Assembly (NCBI GenBank): GCA_964643145.1
Contig: CAZXPG010000025.1
Span: 1 to 25,570 of the forward strand
DNA: 25,570 nucleotides
Source of the DNA: CAZXPG01 sp964643145
Lineage (GTDB): Bacteria > Pseudomonadota > Alphaproteobacteria > Rickettsiales > Arcanibacteraceae
Direction: 5' to 3'
Shown here one piece after another: positions 24,340 to 25,570 of the stretch (positions within the stretch are counted from its first letter, which is position 1; each line of letters starts with the position of its first letter). The notes below the pieces were generated by a model. It was not told the origin of the DNA. It did no database searches and was given only the letters and a program-made list of their open reading frames with translations. Both the position numbers and the translations under genes were made by a program.

Positions 24340-25425
24340 ATGTTGCTGCCATTATTCAAAAAATCTGCGCCTATTACTCCGTGTCGGGTATTAATTCCCC
24401 CTATTGTTGCTGCAGAAAAAACCGTCATTGTGCTGGGTTGTGCCCGTGGTGGTACCTCTATGGTGGCGGGGCTCGTACGAAAACTGGGGATTTTTATGGG
24501 CGAGAATATTGATGGCCCCAACCATGAAGACCAGGATTTTATGCATAATGACATTGAAACGCTAAGAACAGTGGTGGAACGCCGTAATGCAGAGCATCCT
24601 TATTGGGGGTGGAAGAATACCGATGAAGGCATAGAACGCATCCGCCAGTTGCTGCCTTTGCTTCGTAACCCGCATGTGATTGTGGTATTTCGGAATGTTC
24701 TTTCAATAGCAACCAGTTTTAACCGTTATGAAACTATTGGGTTCCTGGATGGGTTAGAGGATATTGGCGCACGTTATGCTGCTATTACACGTTTCACTAA
24801 TACCTTATCCTGCCCGGTGCTAGCGGTAAGTTATGATGCTGCTATCCTTAGTAAGACCGAAACAACCCGTGCTGTAGCTGCGTTTCTTGGCCTGTCCTAT
24901 GATCGTAACCTGCTGAAAAAAGCTGCTGGGTTCATTGATAGCAAAGGAGGATATCGTTTTATTGTCGAGCCTATCACGCTTACATCGGCGCAGACGGAGG
25001 AAATTCCGTGTAAAACAGTGTTCTATCCTCTTTCTATTGACAGTGTGAACGCTCAGCCAGAAGGCCGTGGCTACTTAGGGGTTGAGAATGATCCGCAATT
25101 TATCCTGACGCGCAACGATAAGCGGGTATTTGGTAGTAGAATCCAGTTGCAATTTAACATTGCGCTGCCTGAAACCGTAGAAAAAGCAGTGGTTATCTAT
25201 TATTCCGCCTGCGGCATTTTCATTGAGCAACATGCGCTCAAACTGCCGGTTATGCAGGGGCTAAATACTCTCGAACTGGAGTTCTCTACCCCAGTTAAAG
25301 CCCTGCGTATCGACCCGCTAGATAGTAATGCCTATTTTGAATTATCTGATATCCGTGTGTGTGGAAGTGCTCGTTTGCGTAGCTGCACCGATACTATCCT
25401 ATCAGTAGATTTACACAGCAACTAG
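24340..25425 (+). CDS. Sulfotransferase-like protein (361 aa)
   Basis: The N-terminal ~215 residues fit the P-loop sulfotransferase fold. VIVLGCARGGTSMVAG (29-44) is the 5'-phosphosulfate loop and HVIVVFRNVLSIATSF (112-127) resembles the 3'-phosphate-binding strand-helix of PAPS enzymes. The C-terminal ~140 residues look like a separate beta-rich domain of unknown type. No signal peptide or membrane segment is seen. The acceptor is unknown; the divergent neighbour kdsB makes a glycan or LPS substrate plausible, but that is a guess. The ATG has no clear ribosome site and sits 37 bp after a strong hairpin. Confidence 0.78.
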   Translation: MLLPLFKKSAPITPCRVLIPPIVAAEKTVIVLGCARGGTSMVAGLVRKLGIFMGENIDGPNHEDQDFMHNDIETLRTVVERRNAEHPYWGWKNTDEGIERIRQLLPLLRNPHVIVVFRNVLSIATSFNRYETIGFLDGLEDIGARYAAITRFTNTLSCPVLAVSYDAAILSKTETTRAVAAFLGLSYDRNLLKKAAGFIDSKGGYRFIVEPITLTSAQTEEIPCKTVFYPLSIDSVNAQPEGRGYLGVENDPQFILTRNDKRVFGSRIQLQFNIALPETVEKAVVIYYSACGIFIEQHALKLPVMQGLNTLELEFSTPVKALRIDPLDSNAYFELSDIRVCGSARLRSCTDTILSVDLHSN

Positions 25426-25435
25426 CTGCATAGTC

Positions 25436-25475
25436 TGCTCACAGTTCAAGAATTGGTTAGGTTGCAATGTGAGGA
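25436..25475. repeat. 40-bp dispersed repeat, copy 2
   Basis: Reverse complement of window positions 1-40 with one mismatch, located 10 bp after the sulfotransferase-like stop codon. The mismatch falls in the self-complementary end, so this copy folds slightly less well. Confidence 0.85.
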
Positions 25476-25492
25476 CTATGCTTGAGTGCAAG

Positions 25493-25520
25493 CAATGCTG
25501 CATAAAGCAGGAACGCAAAA
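25493..25520. repeat. 28-bp dispersed repeat, copy 2
   Basis: Exact reverse complement of 711-738. It is preceded by a small hairpin (TGCTTG/CAAGCA) and followed directly by the composite repeat copy C. Confidence 0.85.
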
Positions 25521-25570
25521 CTGTCAACTATTTGAAAAATAATGATTCAAGGCGGCTTGAACCATTATTT
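25521..25570 (+). repeat. Composite palindromic repeat, copy C (cut by window end)
   Basis: The spacer plus hairpin II match 4344-4392 in 48 of 49 bases; the only change is in the hairpin loop. The window ends within the right arm of hairpin II, so the rest of the element cannot be seen. Confidence 0.88.

Noticed and set aside
1..25475. 40-bp inverted copies as terminal repeats of a 25-kb transposon
   Set aside because: The interior consists of essential housekeeping genes and there is no transposase or integrase; a dispersed repeat at contig ends is simpler.

Overview
The window looks like part of an alphaproteobacterial chromosome. The evidence is a murC-murB-ddl-ftsQ-ftsA-ftsZ division/cell-wall cluster, a Kdo-LPS gene (kdsB), a 3-hydroxybutyrate dehydrogenase, a YgfZ-type folate protein and protein sequences of alphaproteobacterial character. 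An ankyrin-repeat relic, many dispersed palindromes and a large orphan protein with glycine-rich hydrophobic stretches would suit a host-associated lineage, but that is inference; I cannot name the genus. No rRNA, tRNA, transposase, phage gene or CRISPR array was seen.

Layout. 1-942: thioredoxin on the minus strand inside a patchwork of palindromic repeats. 943-2190: CCA-adding enzyme (minus). 2342-2480: a long imperfect inverted repeat, then a plus-strand run: 3-hydroxybutyrate dehydrogenase and patatin-like hydrolase (4-bp ATGA overlap), a composite repeat, then a DUF815-type ATPase, ArsC-like reductase (ATGA overlap), YgfZ, a methyltransferase and a 696-residue protein of unknown function that converges with the next block. 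9581-20478 is almost entirely minus strand. Read in transcription order it is murC, murB, ddl, ftsQ, ftsA, an ankyrin relic, ftsZ, a strong intrinsic terminator, prfA, glmM, a Nudix hydrolase and a small unknown protein. 20680-21108: a small secreted Tyr/Pro/Asp-rich protein, divergent from murC. 21337-25425: trpS (plus), overlapping tail-to-tail with a PfkB-family kinase that follows kdsB (both minus), then a sulfotransferase-like protein (plus).

The genes supply peptidoglycan precursors (glmM for UDP-GlcNAc, murC/murB/ddl), septum assembly (ftsQ/A/Z), outer-membrane Kdo (kdsB), tRNA maturation and translation (cca, trpS, prfA), redox and Fe-S maintenance (thioredoxin, YgfZ) and ketone-body/PHB metabolism (bdhA, perhaps with the patatin).

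The most unusual content lies between genes. (1) A dispersed palindrome family with 15-20 bp arms and a 3-nt loop is often joined to a second 16-bp hairpin; its copies abut gene ends and in one case supply a stop codon. (2) Two hairpins built from 7-bp units sit in the ftsQ-ftsA gap and the prfA-glmM gap. (3) A three-hairpin tract lies between kdsB and the sulfotransferase-like gene. (4) The two window ends carry the same 40-bp sequence in opposite orientation, as expected if the window is a contig broken at repeats.
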